A DNA stretch of 64,000 bases from NCBI GenBank assembly GCA_020638455.1, contig JACKIK010000001.1:124001-188000 (forward strand), read 5' to 3'. This stretch comes from Hyphomonas sp. Lineage in GTDB: Bacteria > Pseudomonadota > Alphaproteobacteria > Caulobacterales > Hyphomonadaceae. Positions within the stretch are counted from its first letter, which is position 1; each line of letters begins with the position of its first letter. Positions 35,401 through 43,525 of this stretch are shown here, one piece after another. A program made the position numbers and the translations under genes. The notes under the pieces were generated by a model, which saw nothing but the letters and a program-made list of their open reading frames with translations, made no database searches and was not told the origin of the DNA.

Positions 35401-38400
35401 CTGATTGGCGCGATCGCCGACGAAGCCGACCTAGTAAAGGTGCAAACCGGGAAATCCAATTCGATCCCACTTGCAACGTCCACTGGCGAACGTACAATTA
35501 AGGCAATCGCCTTCTACCTCCCTCAGTTCCACCCCATCGACGAAAACGATAGATGGTGGGGCAAGGGATTCACTGAGTGGACGAACGTCACAAAGGCGCG
35601 TCCGCTGTTCAGGTTCCACTACCAGCCGCAACTACCTGCCGATCTCGGCTTCTACGATCTGCGATTGCCGCAAACGCAACTGGCACAAGCCAATCTCGCC
35701 CAAGAACACGGTCTGCACGGCTTTTGCTATTACTATTATTGGTTCGATGGGAAGAAGGTTCTCAACGAGCCGATCGAACGGATGTTGGAATCCGGCATCC
35801 CGGACTATCCATTCTGCGTTTGCTGGGCCAATGAGAACTGGTCGCGCAACTGGGATGGGCAGAACCGGCATGTTCTGCTGGAACAGCATTATTCCGAAGA
35901 ATCCAACCGCGCGCTAATTCATGAGTTCATCAAGCTCATGCGCGACCCACGCTATATTCGCCACAATGGAAAACCAGTTCTTCTGGTCTACCGTGTCCGT
36001 ATCATCCCGAACTGGCTCGAAACTGCTCGCATGTGGCGAGACGAATGCCGCAAGGCCGGCATAGGTGAAATCCATCTGTGTGCGGTCAGGTTCGGTCTTG
36101 AGCCGCTGGATGGACACCCTTCCGAGTTCGGATTGGATTCTTTCGTCTTGTTCCCGCCCCATGAGTCGGAAAAGGTGGATGCTCGCAGCGCCGTGCGCGA
36201 TTTAGCAAAGGATTTCAACGGCACGATCCTCGACTACGACACTGCCATGCTTAAGGATCTCGAACGTTTCGAAGACGGCTACGAATGGCCAGTACATCGC
36301 GGCGTTATGCTGGGCTGGGACAACACCGCCCGCCGCCCGCGCGATTCTCGGATTTTCCTCGGCTCAACCCCCGCGCGCCTGCACCGCTGGCTGAAGGGCA
36401 TTCTCTCTCAGGAAAGCCGACACAATGAGGATCGCGAAAGCCTCATCTTCATTAATGCCTGGAATGAGTGGGCCGAGGGCACGATGTTAGAACCGTCAAC
36501 TCGTTTCGGCCGCGGATATCTGCAGGCCTTGCGGTCAGCCATCTCCCCAATTGTACGACCTTCGGAAAGCCCCTTGCCTCCGGAACCATTCGACGAGACA
36601 CTGTTGCAGCAGCATGTTGAAGCAAGAGTTCAGACGAAATGGTTCGATGGCGCCGCTTCGCGGAAGGATGGCGCGCCAACCGTTCTCGTCTGTGCGCATG
36701 TCGTGAGCCATCAATTGTTCGGCGCTGAGCGCAGCTTTCTGGATGTGCTTGATGCTTTCGGAAAGCTGGACCTCAATATCATCGTGGCGCTGCCGACAGA
36801 TGTCCACACATACTATGTCAGGCTTTGTCAGGAACGATCCTGTGGGGTATCCATTATCCCTTACACTCAATGGCGTGACAATCGGGAGCCTGATAGCCGG
36901 CTTGTATCAGCTTTCCGCTCACTGATCTCTCAACGGAGCATAGACCTCGTTTATGCAAACACGATCGTTCTACTCGAACCACTGGTCGCGGCCCGGAATC
37001 TGGGCCGCAAGACCATAGTGCATGCCCGCGAGTTGGTGGATCGTGACGAAGGGCTGGTGAAGCAAATCGGTCTTGATGCCCAAAGCATCCTTGAAAAAGT
37101 GAGCGACCTCGCTGATGGTATTGTAGCAAACTCCGAGGAGACGCGGCACCTGTTTCAGGCCCATGGCAAGACCTTCTGTGTGCCAAATATCATCCACCCC
37201 GATGAGTTGGATATCGCAAATGAGATCGGCGACAGGGTCCGGATTGTCATGGCCAGCAGCAACATCCCAAAAAAGGGGCTGACTGACTTTATTGCTGTCG
37301 CGCGGAAATGCGAAACCTCCTGCCCGGATGCAGAGTTCGTACTTGTCGGTCCTGAAAACGCCCACACGAAGGCCCTGAAAGAAGGCGGTCTGCCCTCAAA
37401 TGTCGTCTTTGCCGGCTATGCAGACTCCCCAGCCAAAGCCATGGCCAGCGGTAATGTTGTTTTGAGCTTGTCGCATTTTGCCGAGTCTTTCGGCCGCACG
37501 GTCGCCGAGGCCCAGGCAGCCAGGCGCCCAGTGATCGCTTATGACTGGGGAGCAATTCCGGAACTCATTGAAGATGGAGAAACAGGCCTTCTCGCCCCCT
37601 ACCTAGATATCGATGCGGTTTGCGACCATGTCCGGACGCTGTGCGGCAACCCGCAACTGATCTCCCGCTTGGGAGAAGCAGGACGCGCGCGCATGCTGCA
37701 GGGTTACACGCCTGAGGTATTGGCCGACGGCCTCTGGAGAGCCATCGAGTCCACCCTTGAAGCATCGCTCCCGTCTCCGGAGGCACAGCGTCCTGTAACG
37801 ATCGTTGTTCCTGTCTTCAATGCATTCGAGGCCGTCCGCGCCTGTCTGGACGCCCTGAAGGCTAAGGCCGCAACGCTTCCGAATACCCGCATTCTAATGC
37901 TTGACGACGCGAGCACAGACGAACGTATTGCCCCGCTGCTGGCAACTTTCGAACAAATGCCCAATTTCCACCTGCACACAAATGCCGAGAACAAGGGATA
38001 TACGCGCACGATCAACATCGGCATCCAGTGGGCTGACCGGGATGATGTTGTGTTGCTCAACAGCGATGCCGTTGTGACCGACGGATGGCTGGCAGGCCTG
38101 AAACGCGCAGCATACTCGAGTGCTCGGGTTGCCACAGCTACGGCCATGAGTGACAATGCAGGGGCTTTTTCGTTTCCGATACAGAATGAAGCCAACCCCA
38201 AACCCGAAGACATGTCGTTTGACGATTTTGCCGGGAATATCCTTATGCACACGGCTCATCTGCAACCGGTCAATGTCCCGACTGGCTCCGGCTTCTGTAT
38301 GTACATCCGGCGCGACGCACTCGACAAAATCGGCCTGTTCGATGAGGAGGCCTTCCCGCGGGGATACGGGGAAGAGAACGACTTTTGCATGCGCGCTATT

Positions 38401-38646
38401 GGTGTGGGCTTGCGAAATGTTATTTCGCCTTATTCCTACGTCTTTCACGTACGCAGTGCGAGCTTTGGTGCGGAGAAGGAACGCCTCATCGTAAGCGCTG
38501 TGAATACTGTCACTCGCAGGTACCCTGATTATGCCAGGCTTGTTAGGGAGGCTTTTGCTTCGGCGGACATGCAGGAACTCAGGCAGGCATCTTGGGACGG
38601 AGTGTACAAACCGTCGCGCATAGCGCGCAACATTCCTGCTACCTAA
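32470..38646 (+). CDS. 2058-residue multi-module sulfotransferase/glycosyltransferase
   Basis: Five enzyme-like modules and two linkers are fused. (1) Sulfotransferase, about residues 20-220, with the PAPS loop GMHRSGTSALT at 26-36 and ILAVRHPVEVAKSLRHR. (2) Coiled coil 280-535 with 45-residue repeats. (3) Four short repeats of the DxxxYLxxNPD-HYLxxGWxEGR kind, 575-756. (4) An RgpF-like rhamnan-synthesis segment, about 777-995 (ARAVLVMNASDHEALDEVL). (5) WbsX, a GH99-like module, 1008-1359, with AFYLPQFHPIDENDRWWGKGFTEWTN, CWANENWSRNWDG and FINAWNEWAEGTMLEPS. (6) GT4, about 1402-1760 (SSNIPKKGLTDF, HFAESFGRTVAEAQAARRPVIAYDWGAIPELI). (7) GT2, 1776-2035 (VTIVVPVFNAFEAVRACLDAL, VLLNSDAVVTDGWL). 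The start is GTG at 32470 behind AGGAG. No signal or membrane segment is seen. It looks like a cytoplasmic assembly enzyme that both builds and sulfates a glycan. Confidence 0.85.
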   Translation: MSKTRTQPNRPALPTAISPAQLIVLGMHRSGTSALTAALNSMGAFVGDEDALTGKNWENPVGFFERKDMRAICDSTLHACGAEWWKVANFDAERVPHSVVQAKLPEMQAVVSRLNEGAGKEGVWVAKEPRLCFLYPILQRVLLQPQLILAVRHPVEVAKSLRHRNGFTLAAGLALWEAYTAAAIRSSTGNRHVIVNYDNLVSDPSRTLSKLAGDLEAQGTKGLDPDRGAQGILTNLRRETVEREYDHLLTPAQAQLWECLRSGALPDEKVSLSEQGRETLLAFEVDEATRKALEAEIRSLRQQVQNAKLEANRADKLALDVASQTAAKDTLQKQLAVETEKSQALETQLKSLAKEISSLKHQVSTESERAGVRVELEKQLSLEARKSKALETRAKSLAEEVQELKNQIRIASARAAVQDELEKQLDLETRKSKALDSRAKSLAEEAQELKNQVRIQAEQILAMEEKARTYAGKLREADESLRRLTLDLAERQEALNDVRKQCEQLKELASKAKTESSGLKQEIDVLAKRYVASQNIRAQITRSFRWKAGGAVLAPLIPIRIARSWLSHRTDRMNRLLIEASDLFDRRKYLEQNPDLADSGQDPLNHYLASGWREGREPGPNFFAKGYLATYPDVAILKTNPLLHYLKHGKAEGRNPKPRLTRDGKPASDTYELVRASGLFDEGFYLSTYSDIKAANIDALEHYLANGWTEGRDPGPKFSTLGYFQLNPDVAAASINPLVHYLTNGKSEGRGFVSRTEFASEASRGGTGSSSPPDLFDLRAAARKARAVLVMNASDHEALDEVLRQLDSMLLDADVVVTHPNTISLLPNPVSATPVSSIFALAYPGNWAGSKVLMHLINNGPLADYESVLWIRNITKGNLISQKLDVVLPPLLATGTDNRNLISESFDSFPIGDHADLRRAIGTIFARLGRRGPQGNVPRPSGNIIGIPALVISQLKAYSIKDKDFADSKSHDQMLVTLIGAIADEADLVKVQTGKSNSIPLATSTGERTIKAIAFYLPQFHPIDENDRWWGKGFTEWTNVTKARPLFRFHYQPQLPADLGFYDLRLPQTQLAQANLAQEHGLHGFCYYYYWFDGKKVLNEPIERMLESGIPDYPFCVCWANENWSRNWDGQNRHVLLEQHYSEESNRALIHEFIKLMRDPRYIRHNGKPVLLVYRVRIIPNWLETARMWRDECRKAGIGEIHLCAVRFGLEPLDGHPSEFGLDSFVLFPPHESEKVDARSAVRDLAKDFNGTILDYDTAMLKDLERFEDGYEWPVHRGVMLGWDNTARRPRDSRIFLGSTPARLHRWLKGILSQESRHNEDRESLIFINAWNEWAEGTMLEPSTRFGRGYLQALRSAISPIVRPSESPLPPEPFDETLLQQHVEARVQTKWFDGAASRKDGAPTVLVCAHVVSHQLFGAERSFLDVLDAFGKLDLNIIVALPTDVHTYYVRLCQERSCGVSIIPYTQWRDNREPDSRLVSAFRSLISQRSIDLVYANTIVLLEPLVAARNLGRKTIVHARELVDRDEGLVKQIGLDAQSILEKVSDLADGIVANSEETRHLFQAHGKTFCVPNIIHPDELDIANEIGDRVRIVMASSNIPKKGLTDFIAVARKCETSCPDAEFVLVGPENAHTKALKEGGLPSNVVFAGYADSPAKAMASGNVVLSLSHFAESFGRTVAEAQAARRPVIAYDWGAIPELIEDGETGLLAPYLDIDAVCDHVRTLCGNPQLISRLGEAGRARMLQGYTPEVLADGLWRAIESTLEASLPSPEAQRPVTIVVPVFNAFEAVRACLDALKAKAATLPNTRILMLDDASTDERIAPLLATFEQMPNFHLHTNAENKGYTRTINIGIQWADRDDVVLLNSDAVVTDGWLAGLKRAAYSSARVATATAMSDNAGAFSFPIQNEANPKPEDMSFDDFAGNILMHTAHLQPVNVPTGSGFCMYIRRDALDKIGLFDEEAFPRGYGEENDFCMRAIGVGLRNVISPYSYVFHVRSASFGAEKERLIVSAVNTVTRRYPDYARLVREAFASADMQELRQASWDGVYKPSRIARNIPAT
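33590..33850 (+). repeat. Tandem 135-base repeats in the coiled coil
   Basis: The DNA around 33625 (aaatccaaggcgcttgaa) recurs at 33760 (aaatccaaggcgcttgat), giving a 135-base, 45-residue period. At the protein level ELEKQL-LE-RKSKALE-RAKSLAEE-QELKNQ-RI appears twice well conserved and once, upstream, in diverged form. Near-identity of the DNA suggests recent duplication and possible length variation. Confidence 0.8.
34216..34735 (+). repeat. Four short protein repeats between the coiled coil and RgpF-like module
   Basis: Four units of about 35-45 residues share the pattern of a tyrosine/phenylalanine strand followed by NPDL or YPDV, then NPLxHYL, GWREGRxPGP or GKAEGRNP. Their motifs include YLEQNPDLADSGQDPLNHYL, YLATYPDVAILKTNPLLHYL, FYLSTYSDIKAANIDALEHY and YFQLNPDVAAASINPLVHYL. 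I know similar repeats from large glycosyltransferases, where they precede catalytic modules; their role is not established. Confidence 0.7.
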
Positions 38647-38805
38647 AACGGCTTCCTTCCCATCCGAATTAGCCGAGAAAAAAATGTTGAGGATTCCCGC
38701 CTTTCGAGAAAGATTAGTTTTTGGATGAACCGCACTTGAGGAAGAATATTTTTCCACTTCCGAACAATGCAATTTTCCTTATCAAACAAACATTGAGGAC
38801 ACCGC

Positions 38806-39537
38806 GTGGCCGACGAATTCATTCTAACTTTTGATGGCGATTGCCCGATTTGCGAAAGACCAACAACGTTTGTGTCCAAAGATCGCTGGCTTCGAGGTGG
38901 ATTGACATGTAAGTCGTGCACCAATGGCTCAGTTCCAAGGGAGCGTGCCTTAGCTCACGTCCTAAATCGCATCCGGCCTGGCTGGCGAAGTCTTGCAATT
39001 CATGAATCATCTCCAGCAAATCGCGGCATATCGTTCAAAATGGGATCGGAGTGCAAGCGGTATGTTGGTTCGCACTTCCATCCCGACCGCAAATTCGGCG
39101 AAATTGTCGATGGCTTTCGAAACGAATCCCTAGAAGAGCAAACATTTGCTGACGAAGTATTCGATATTGTAATTACTTTAGACGTATTTGAGCACGTTTT
39201 CCAGCCAGGAAAGATGATCAAGGAAATCTACCGCACATTGAAGCCAGGAGGCGTCTATATATCGACATTTCCAATTCGCAAGCATCTGGTTTCATCTCAT
39301 CATCCTCGGGTTCGAAAGGAAGGTGATGGATCACTTACGCATTTGGATGTGCCGGAAATACACGGCAACCCTTTGAGTGGAGACGGAGCACTTGTGACTT
39401 TCGATTATGGCTACGACATCCACAACATGTTGGCGTATTGGGCCCCGTTCGAAGTCGAAGTGTCCAGATTTAATGCGCGACGCCTTGGCATACTCGGCGA
39501 GTACACAGAAGTGATTACTTGCTTGAAGTCGGCTTGA
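38806..39537 (+). CDS. SAM-dependent methyltransferase with N-terminal cysteine cluster
   Basis: A 243-residue protein beginning at a GTG behind GAGGA (38795). The N-terminus holds two CxxC pairs (CPICERP and LTCKSCTNG), probably a zinc ribbon, followed by RERALAHVLNRIRPGWRSLAIHESSP and the class I core FDIVITLDVFEHVFQPGKMIKEIYRTLKPGGVYISTFPI. It is a paralog of the frameshifted gene at 30,331-31,091; both share the HESSP, LKPGG/LKTGG and GALV-WGYDI/YGYDI blocks. Its codon use is A/T-rich for this genome. The likely role is methylation of a sugar or a non-reducing glycan end in the locus, but the substrate is unknown. Confidence 0.8.
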   Translation: MADEFILTFDGDCPICERPTTFVSKDRWLRGGLTCKSCTNGSVPRERALAHVLNRIRPGWRSLAIHESSPANRGISFKMGSECKRYVGSHFHPDRKFGEIVDGFRNESLEEQTFADEVFDIVITLDVFEHVFQPGKMIKEIYRTLKPGGVYISTFPIRKHLVSSHHPRVRKEGDGSLTHLDVPEIHGNPLSGDGALVTFDYGYDIHNMLAYWAPFEVEVSRFNARRLGILGEYTEVITCLKSA

Positions 39538-39835
39538 TGTCCGTGTTCTGCCCCCAAAGAAGCTGGATCGTTTCGGCTTGGAGTTTCCGGTATTTTGTAG
39601 CATGGCTGGGAGAAGACAAACCGATGCAAGCATCGACGGAACGTTCTTCTGGGAGTTCTGGGCCGAAAGCTTCGGCAACGCTGTCGTCTTGCGCCCCCGG
39701 ACTGAGTCGACGATCCAGGGACACCAGAAGATGACCGCGCAGTTGAGGCGTTGGGCGTGCTTATCGCCCTCTTCACCATCGCCCGCGAAGCCAATAAAGA
39801 TCCAGAACTCTATGACCAACTCGATGAGCAGATAA

Positions 39836-40198
39836 GCTGCGAAGTCTCGCGGATGACCGCGACCTGCGTGGTGGAACTCCACGGGAGCCGTCTGCTGAAC
39901 CACCAGGAGCAGGACCGAACCGGAAAAGGTCAGCAGAAGTGATCCGTGTCTCTGCGGATACGGAAAGAAAAACAAGAAGTGCTACGGGCTAGCCGGAAAG
40001 CCGTTAGGCCTATGCATCTCTTGTGATGGACTCATGGCGAAGGCCGCAGCTGCAAACCAAGGCCGCATAGGACCTACTGGCAAAACCAAGCCACTTTCGC
40101 AGCGAAGCAGGAACGGCTGCCGGACCCAGGCAAATGTTACGAACCGAGCGATCAAAGACTGCATAAGCGCGCTGCCAGTGTCGTCTCGCCCTGAATGA
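39836..40198 (+). pseudogene. Remnant carrying an orphan SEC-C motif
   Basis: In a stretch with no healthy gene, one frame contains EKVSRSDPCLCGYGKKNKKCYG (39926-39988, with one mismatch-rich spacer), which matches the zinc-binding SEC-C consensus DPCPCGSGKKYKKCxG closely (C-x-C ... C). The frame is open from 39836 to the TGA at 40196-40198 but has no credible start. Frames upstream (39540-39835) are broken. SEC-C motifs end SecA and diverse other proteins, so the parent gene cannot be named. Confidence 0.55.
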
Positions 40199-40274
40199 TG
40201 TCCATCACTATCGCCAGCTTACGCTTCGCTGTCCAGCGTTCGATCTCGTCGTCAATGCTCAAACTCATGGCCAT
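40152..40274 (-). pseudogene. Truncated transposase OrfA-type remnant (DUF1153-like)
   Basis: On the minus strand an ATG at 40274 opens MSLSIDDEIERWTAKRKLAIV (second Met onward), then MDIIQGETTLAARLCSL and a stop. The RWTAKRK-A-V-DII-G-TT-A pattern is the N-terminal helix-turn-helix beginning of transposase-associated DUF1153 proteins, which normally continue with EAARxxDLTPSEIEEW. The continuation is lost, so this is a fragment of a mobile element. Confidence 0.55.
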
Positions 40275-40351
40275 ATTTGTTCTTTATGGCTTGAGCAGTT
40301 TTTTGCTGGGTCAATACAACTGTTCGCATGTCCGAATTTGTCGATACATCG

Positions 40352-41281
40352 CTAGGAACTGGCGCCCGCCAGGTAATCAAGGCCACGTTTTGCAATGCCA
40401 GAAGCGCCCGGCGGAAATTTTCCAAATATTGTCGGCAAGCGCTCGGGCGGGCGATAGGCTGTTCCACGAATAGCTTCATACTCTCGCAGATACTTTGTCC
40501 ACGTTGTCTCGCCATCAGCTTCTTTCAGCTGAACGCTTTTGGACGTCGTTACGCCTCCGTGAAACTGATGAAATGTCGCCTCTCCGAGGAGCAACAAATA
40601 GTCGAAATCAGACTGGCTGACGGCGCGATCAAAGAAATCGAGGTTGACTAATCCACCTCCGGGGATACTGAACCGTTCTTCGAATCCGCCAATTTTATCG
40701 TACATCGCCCTGGACAAAAACGGCGCATTGGATTCGTTAATTCTTCCGAACCACGTAGCTGGGGATGAACCTGCTGGTGCACATATTTCGTAGAGCCGGT
40801 AACCATTCTCCGGCCAACTTATGGACGCAAGCAGCTCATCCTCGAGGGTTTGGTTGTATCCGTCCAGAACTGCTTGTTGCTGAGACTTTTCCCCTAGGTG
40901 ATAGCCAACCGAGGCAGCGAAGACATGAGACGAATACCGCAGTGCATCAAGCGCGGTTGACACAAGCCCGGGGCTCGCCATTCTGGCCCCGTCTATCACC
41001 GGGCATACGATATCTCCCTTCGCGACGCTCACGCCAAAGTTCAGGGCTCGAGCCGGCGAAGGGTGCGGCGTATCGATATCAAGATACCGAACATTGTCGG
41101 GCCATTGAGCTCTGTCCGCCTCGGAAACTGGGTGCGACGAGCCATTTTCAAGAACAATAATTTCCACTTCGTTGTTCGATATTCCCTGCTGATATGGCGG
41201 GAGGAAGGATTGCACTGTACGAGGAACTTCCCGGGCCATGTCGAATGAAATAATAATAATAGAAACCTTCGGCTGGCCCAC
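40352..41281 (-). CDS. Glycosyltransferase family 2
   Basis: A 309-residue enzyme starting QPKVSIIIISFDMAREVPRTVQSFLPPYQQG with EVEIIVLENGSSHPVSEAD, VRYLDIDTPHPSPARALNFGVSVAKGDIVCPVIDGARMASPGL (the D-x-D-like position being IDGAR) and GGFEERFSIPGGGLVNLDFFDRAV. This is the GT-A fold of family 2 in a variant close to proteins of hypothetical sugar transfer in surface polysaccharide loci. The canonical DxD is altered, so activity is likely but not certain. The gene is flanked on both sides by IS debris. Confidence 0.78.
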   Translation of the reverse strand: MGQPKVSIIIISFDMAREVPRTVQSFLPPYQQGISNNEVEIIVLENGSSHPVSEADRAQWPDNVRYLDIDTPHPSPARALNFGVSVAKGDIVCPVIDGARMASPGLVSTALDALRYSSHVFAASVGYHLGEKSQQQAVLDGYNQTLEDELLASISWPENGYRLYEICAPAGSSPATWFGRINESNAPFLSRAMYDKIGGFEERFSIPGGGLVNLDFFDRAVSQSDFDYLLLLGEATFHQFHGGVTTSKSVQLKEADGETTWTKYLREYEAIRGTAYRPPERLPTIFGKFPPGASGIAKRGLDYLAGASS

Positions 41282-41335
41282 GTTCAGGTTCCTTTCTAAA
41301 AGCCTTTGGTGCTGATCCCGACTTTGGTCCGATCG

Positions 41336-41440
41336 TCATGATACTTTTCGGGCTTTTTTAACTAGGGCCGCAAAGGCGATCGGCGTCAAGTTGCCGAGTG
41401 CCGAATGCGGTCGGCTTTCGTTGTAGCCTGTTCGTGACTC
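41336..41440 (-). pseudogene. C-terminal end of an IS3-family transposase OrfB
   Basis: One minus-strand frame ending at 41336 reads ESRTGYNESRPHSALGNLTPIAFAALVKKARKVS. The YNxxRPHSALGxLTPxxF pattern is the classic end of IS3-family OrfB (integrase core). Nothing upstream of this belongs to the same protein, so it is a fragment of a third IS. Confidence 0.65.
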
Positions 41441-41544
41441 CTTCAGCCGGACCGGGCGTCCCCCATCGAAAGGAACCAGGCGGCATCAAGCTCTGACCCA
41501 GCCCCCCTGATCCGGGCCGTTTGTTTGGAGACTCCGTTCGCCTT

Positions 41545-41584
41545 TGAACTTGACCCCGTTCCTGTGAACTTGACACCGTTCCTG
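41545..41584. repeat. Tandem 20-base direct repeat
   Basis: TGAACTTGACCCCGTTCCTG at 41545-41564 is followed at once by TGAACTTGACACCGTTCCTG at 41565-41584, one mismatch. It lies between two IS fragments and may be the fused ends of two insertion sequences. Confidence 0.75.
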
Positions 41585-41619
41585 GACCATCTGATCCGGG
41601 AAAATCCCGGCTGATTTGC

Positions 41620-41991
41620 TCAAGGTGGGCTGCATGGTCCTGAGCTCATCATCAATGTCGCCGGCACTTCATAGCCGATCGCGCTGTGCGGCCGGAGGTT
41701 ATTGTACTCGACCCGCCATGACTCGCATTTTCGGCGCGCGTCGGCAAGGTTCATGAACCAATGCGCATTCAGGCATTCGGCCCTGAACTTGCCATTCAGG
41801 CTTTCAATGAACGCATTGTCTGTGGGTTTTCCGGGCCGTGAGAAGTCCAGTTCCACGCCCTTCGCATAGGCCCAAAGGTCAAGATCTTTCGAGACAAACT
41901 CCGGTCCCTGGTCGACCCTGATGGACTTCGGTTAGCCAAGCGTGGAGCAGACCTTTTCGAGGGTCTCTGACCTGAGACCCTCTCGTCCCTC
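41620..41991 (-). pseudogene. 3' part of an IS3-family OrfB, truncated by another insertion
   Basis: Reading toward lower coordinates, the frame gives RVDQGPEFVSKDLDLWAYAKGVELDFSRPGKPTDNAFIESLNGKF then YNNLRPHSAIGYEVP, the DDE-domain end of an IS3-family transposase. A TAA interrupts it just before PKSIRVDQ. Its upstream end abuts the next IS at about 41991, beside a perfect hairpin GAGGGTCTC-TGACCT-GAGACCCTC (41959-41982). The matching 5' part lies beyond the intervening IS at 42825-43330. Confidence 0.8.
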
Positions 41992-41993
41992 AT

Positions 41994-42490
41994 TCATTTC
42001 GAGAGTCTGGCCCTTTCATAGTCCATTGGTTGAGGTGTGGCGAGCGCGCCGGGAGCGAAGCTCCCCACATGCTCGAGCGACCGGCGCGCTGCGGGCGTGA
42101 GCCCGCCCAGAGATGAGTGAGGCCGGTGGTGGTTATAGTCGTGACGCCAGCGCCCGAGGATCTTGCGGGCATGAGCAAGGGTATCGAACACTTCTTCATT
42201 GAGGCATTCGTCGCGGAGCTTGCCATTGAAGCTCTCGACGAAGCCGTTCTGCTGAGGCTTTCCCGGCGCGATGTAGTGCCAGGCGATGCCGGTTTCATTC
42301 TGCCATTCGAGGATGGCGCGACTGGTCAGTTCGCTGCCATTGTCCGAGACAATGGTTTCGGGCCTGCCATAGAGCCGGATGCACCGATCGAGTTCCCGCA
42401 GGACTTCGCAGGCACGCCGTATGCTGACCTTCCAGATCACCCTGAGATCGTCCACCAGCTCTCGACGTCGCGCAGGCCTTAAAGCGTTCG
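41994..42490 (-). pseudogene. IS3-family OrfB with an internal deletion
   Basis: The frame runs [29 protein letters not shown] and jumps directly to [60 protein letters not shown]. In intact relatives the helix-turn-helix, the first catalytic aspartate region and about a hundred residues lie between these blocks. The joint falls within a VLRELD-like sequence that could have been the short homology used. The missing D makes the transposase inactive. Confidence 0.75.
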
Positions 42491-42748
42491 GCGAATGACG
42501 TCCTGGAGCATTTCCTTGTCCAGAGACAAATCGGCGACGATCCGTTTCAGCCGGGAGTTTTCTTCCTCCAACTGTTTCAAGCGCTTCATCTCCGAAGGCA
42601 TCAGGCCACCATACAGTTTCTTCCATCGGTAGAAGGTTTGCTTAGAGATCCCGGCCTTCCGACAAACCTCATCAACCTTCGTGCCTTCCTCCGATTGGCG
42701 CAGAATAAACGCGATCTGCGCGTCAGTGAATTTCGACTTCCTCATCAA
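42479..42748 (-). CDS. IS3-family transposase OrfA
   Basis: An 89-residue DNA-binding protein of the IS3 orfA type: [44 protein letters not shown] is the helix-turn-helix, followed by the leucine-zipper-like [35 protein letters not shown]. It appears intact. In IS3 elements orfA and orfB are joined by programmed frameshifting to make the transposase; here orfB is deleted, so OrfA may only bind IS ends. It is the only complete reading frame among the IS remains. Confidence 0.88.
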   Translation of the reverse strand: MMRKSKFTDAQIAFILRQSEEGTKVDEVCRKAGISKQTFYRWKKLYGGLMPSEMKRLKQLEEENSRLKRIVADLSLDKEMLQDVIRRTL

Positions 42749-42824
42749 TCATCCTCGCACCGCAACCCACATGCTAAACGAGAATTTTCCCAAATCGAAT
42801 GGTCCAGTTTGGCGAAAGCAGGTC

Positions 42825-43330
42825 AATCCGTAGTGAACCCGGATTTCGGCCAGCTCTTTCAGCCGCACCCGGATTTCTACAGCCGGATCGCGGCAGGACT
42901 GCTATCTGTGGGCAGCCCGCCAGGAGCCCATCGCCCTGCAAGCACGGCGCTCGGACACTGGGAAGACATCCTGACAATGGCGGACGACCTCGCAGGCCGG
43001 GCGGGCTTCAGCACATATTTCCGCAGGGCATCCCGCAGCATTGCTTTGTCCAGCGTCAGGTCCACCATAAGGCGTTTGAGCTTCGCATTCTGTTCCTCAA
43101 GCTGCTTCAGCCGTCGAATCGCGGCGACACCCATGACGACACAAACATTCTTCCACCGGTAAAGCTTCGCCTAAGCAACACCCATCTTGCGGCAGAACTC
43201 GCCAATTGGCGCTCCTGTTTCCGCCTGCTTCAGGGCAAAGGCAATCTGTTCGTCTGAAAATTCCTTGTTGGCAACGGCACACTGCTCTCCATTGAGAATT
43301 GCGCCCGAACTTTCGCAATCCGTCCGGATC
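42825..43330 (-). pseudogene. 5' part of an IS3-family element (OrfA and OrfB start) with a stop codon
   Basis: The minus strand encodes FSDEQIAFALKQAETGAPIGEFCRKMGVA, then a TAG, then AKLYRWKN and MGVAAIRRLKQLEEQNAKLKRLMVDLTLDKAMLRDALRKY, an IS3 OrfA interrupted by a nonsense codon. In the next frame, SERRACRAMGSW and VRLKELAEIRVHYG are the beginning of OrfB, which breaks off near 42825 where the younger IS lies. The piece at 41620-41991 is probably the far end of the same element, though about a hundred residues between them are gone. Confidence 0.75.
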
Positions 43331-43525
43331 AGTTTTGAGTGTCAAGACCAAAGGCAACAAAAATACAGAACCCCAGATTCTCTTAGCTATCGCATGGTAT
43401 ATGTCTGCCGTAGAAGCCGAACAGTCTCGACAAAGTATTTCCTGAGGGTAGGTGAACAACTTATTCCGTTGGGTACTGAGTCCGAAAGGGGTGATCATGC
43501 ATAGCGTAAGATATTCGTCGGACGT

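Larger units (their letters stand above)
41992..42775 (-). mobile_element. Internally deleted IS3-family insertion sequence
   Basis: Two minus-strand genes, orfA (42479-42748) and a shortened orfB (to 41994), form an IS3-type pair. It sits inside older IS3-family remnants, whose pieces flank both sides. The orfB part lacks the middle of the DDE domain. I cannot define the terminal inverted repeats with confidence. The element is about 0.8 kb, against roughly 1.2-1.3 kb for intact relatives, so it is not autonomous. Confidence 0.75.

Noticed and set aside
41620..43330. Direct short repeats in this stretch as a CRISPR array
   Set aside because: They are IS ends and homologous transposase sequence, with no regularly spaced repeats or spacers. 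No cas gene is present. No CRISPR array was seen anywhere in the window.
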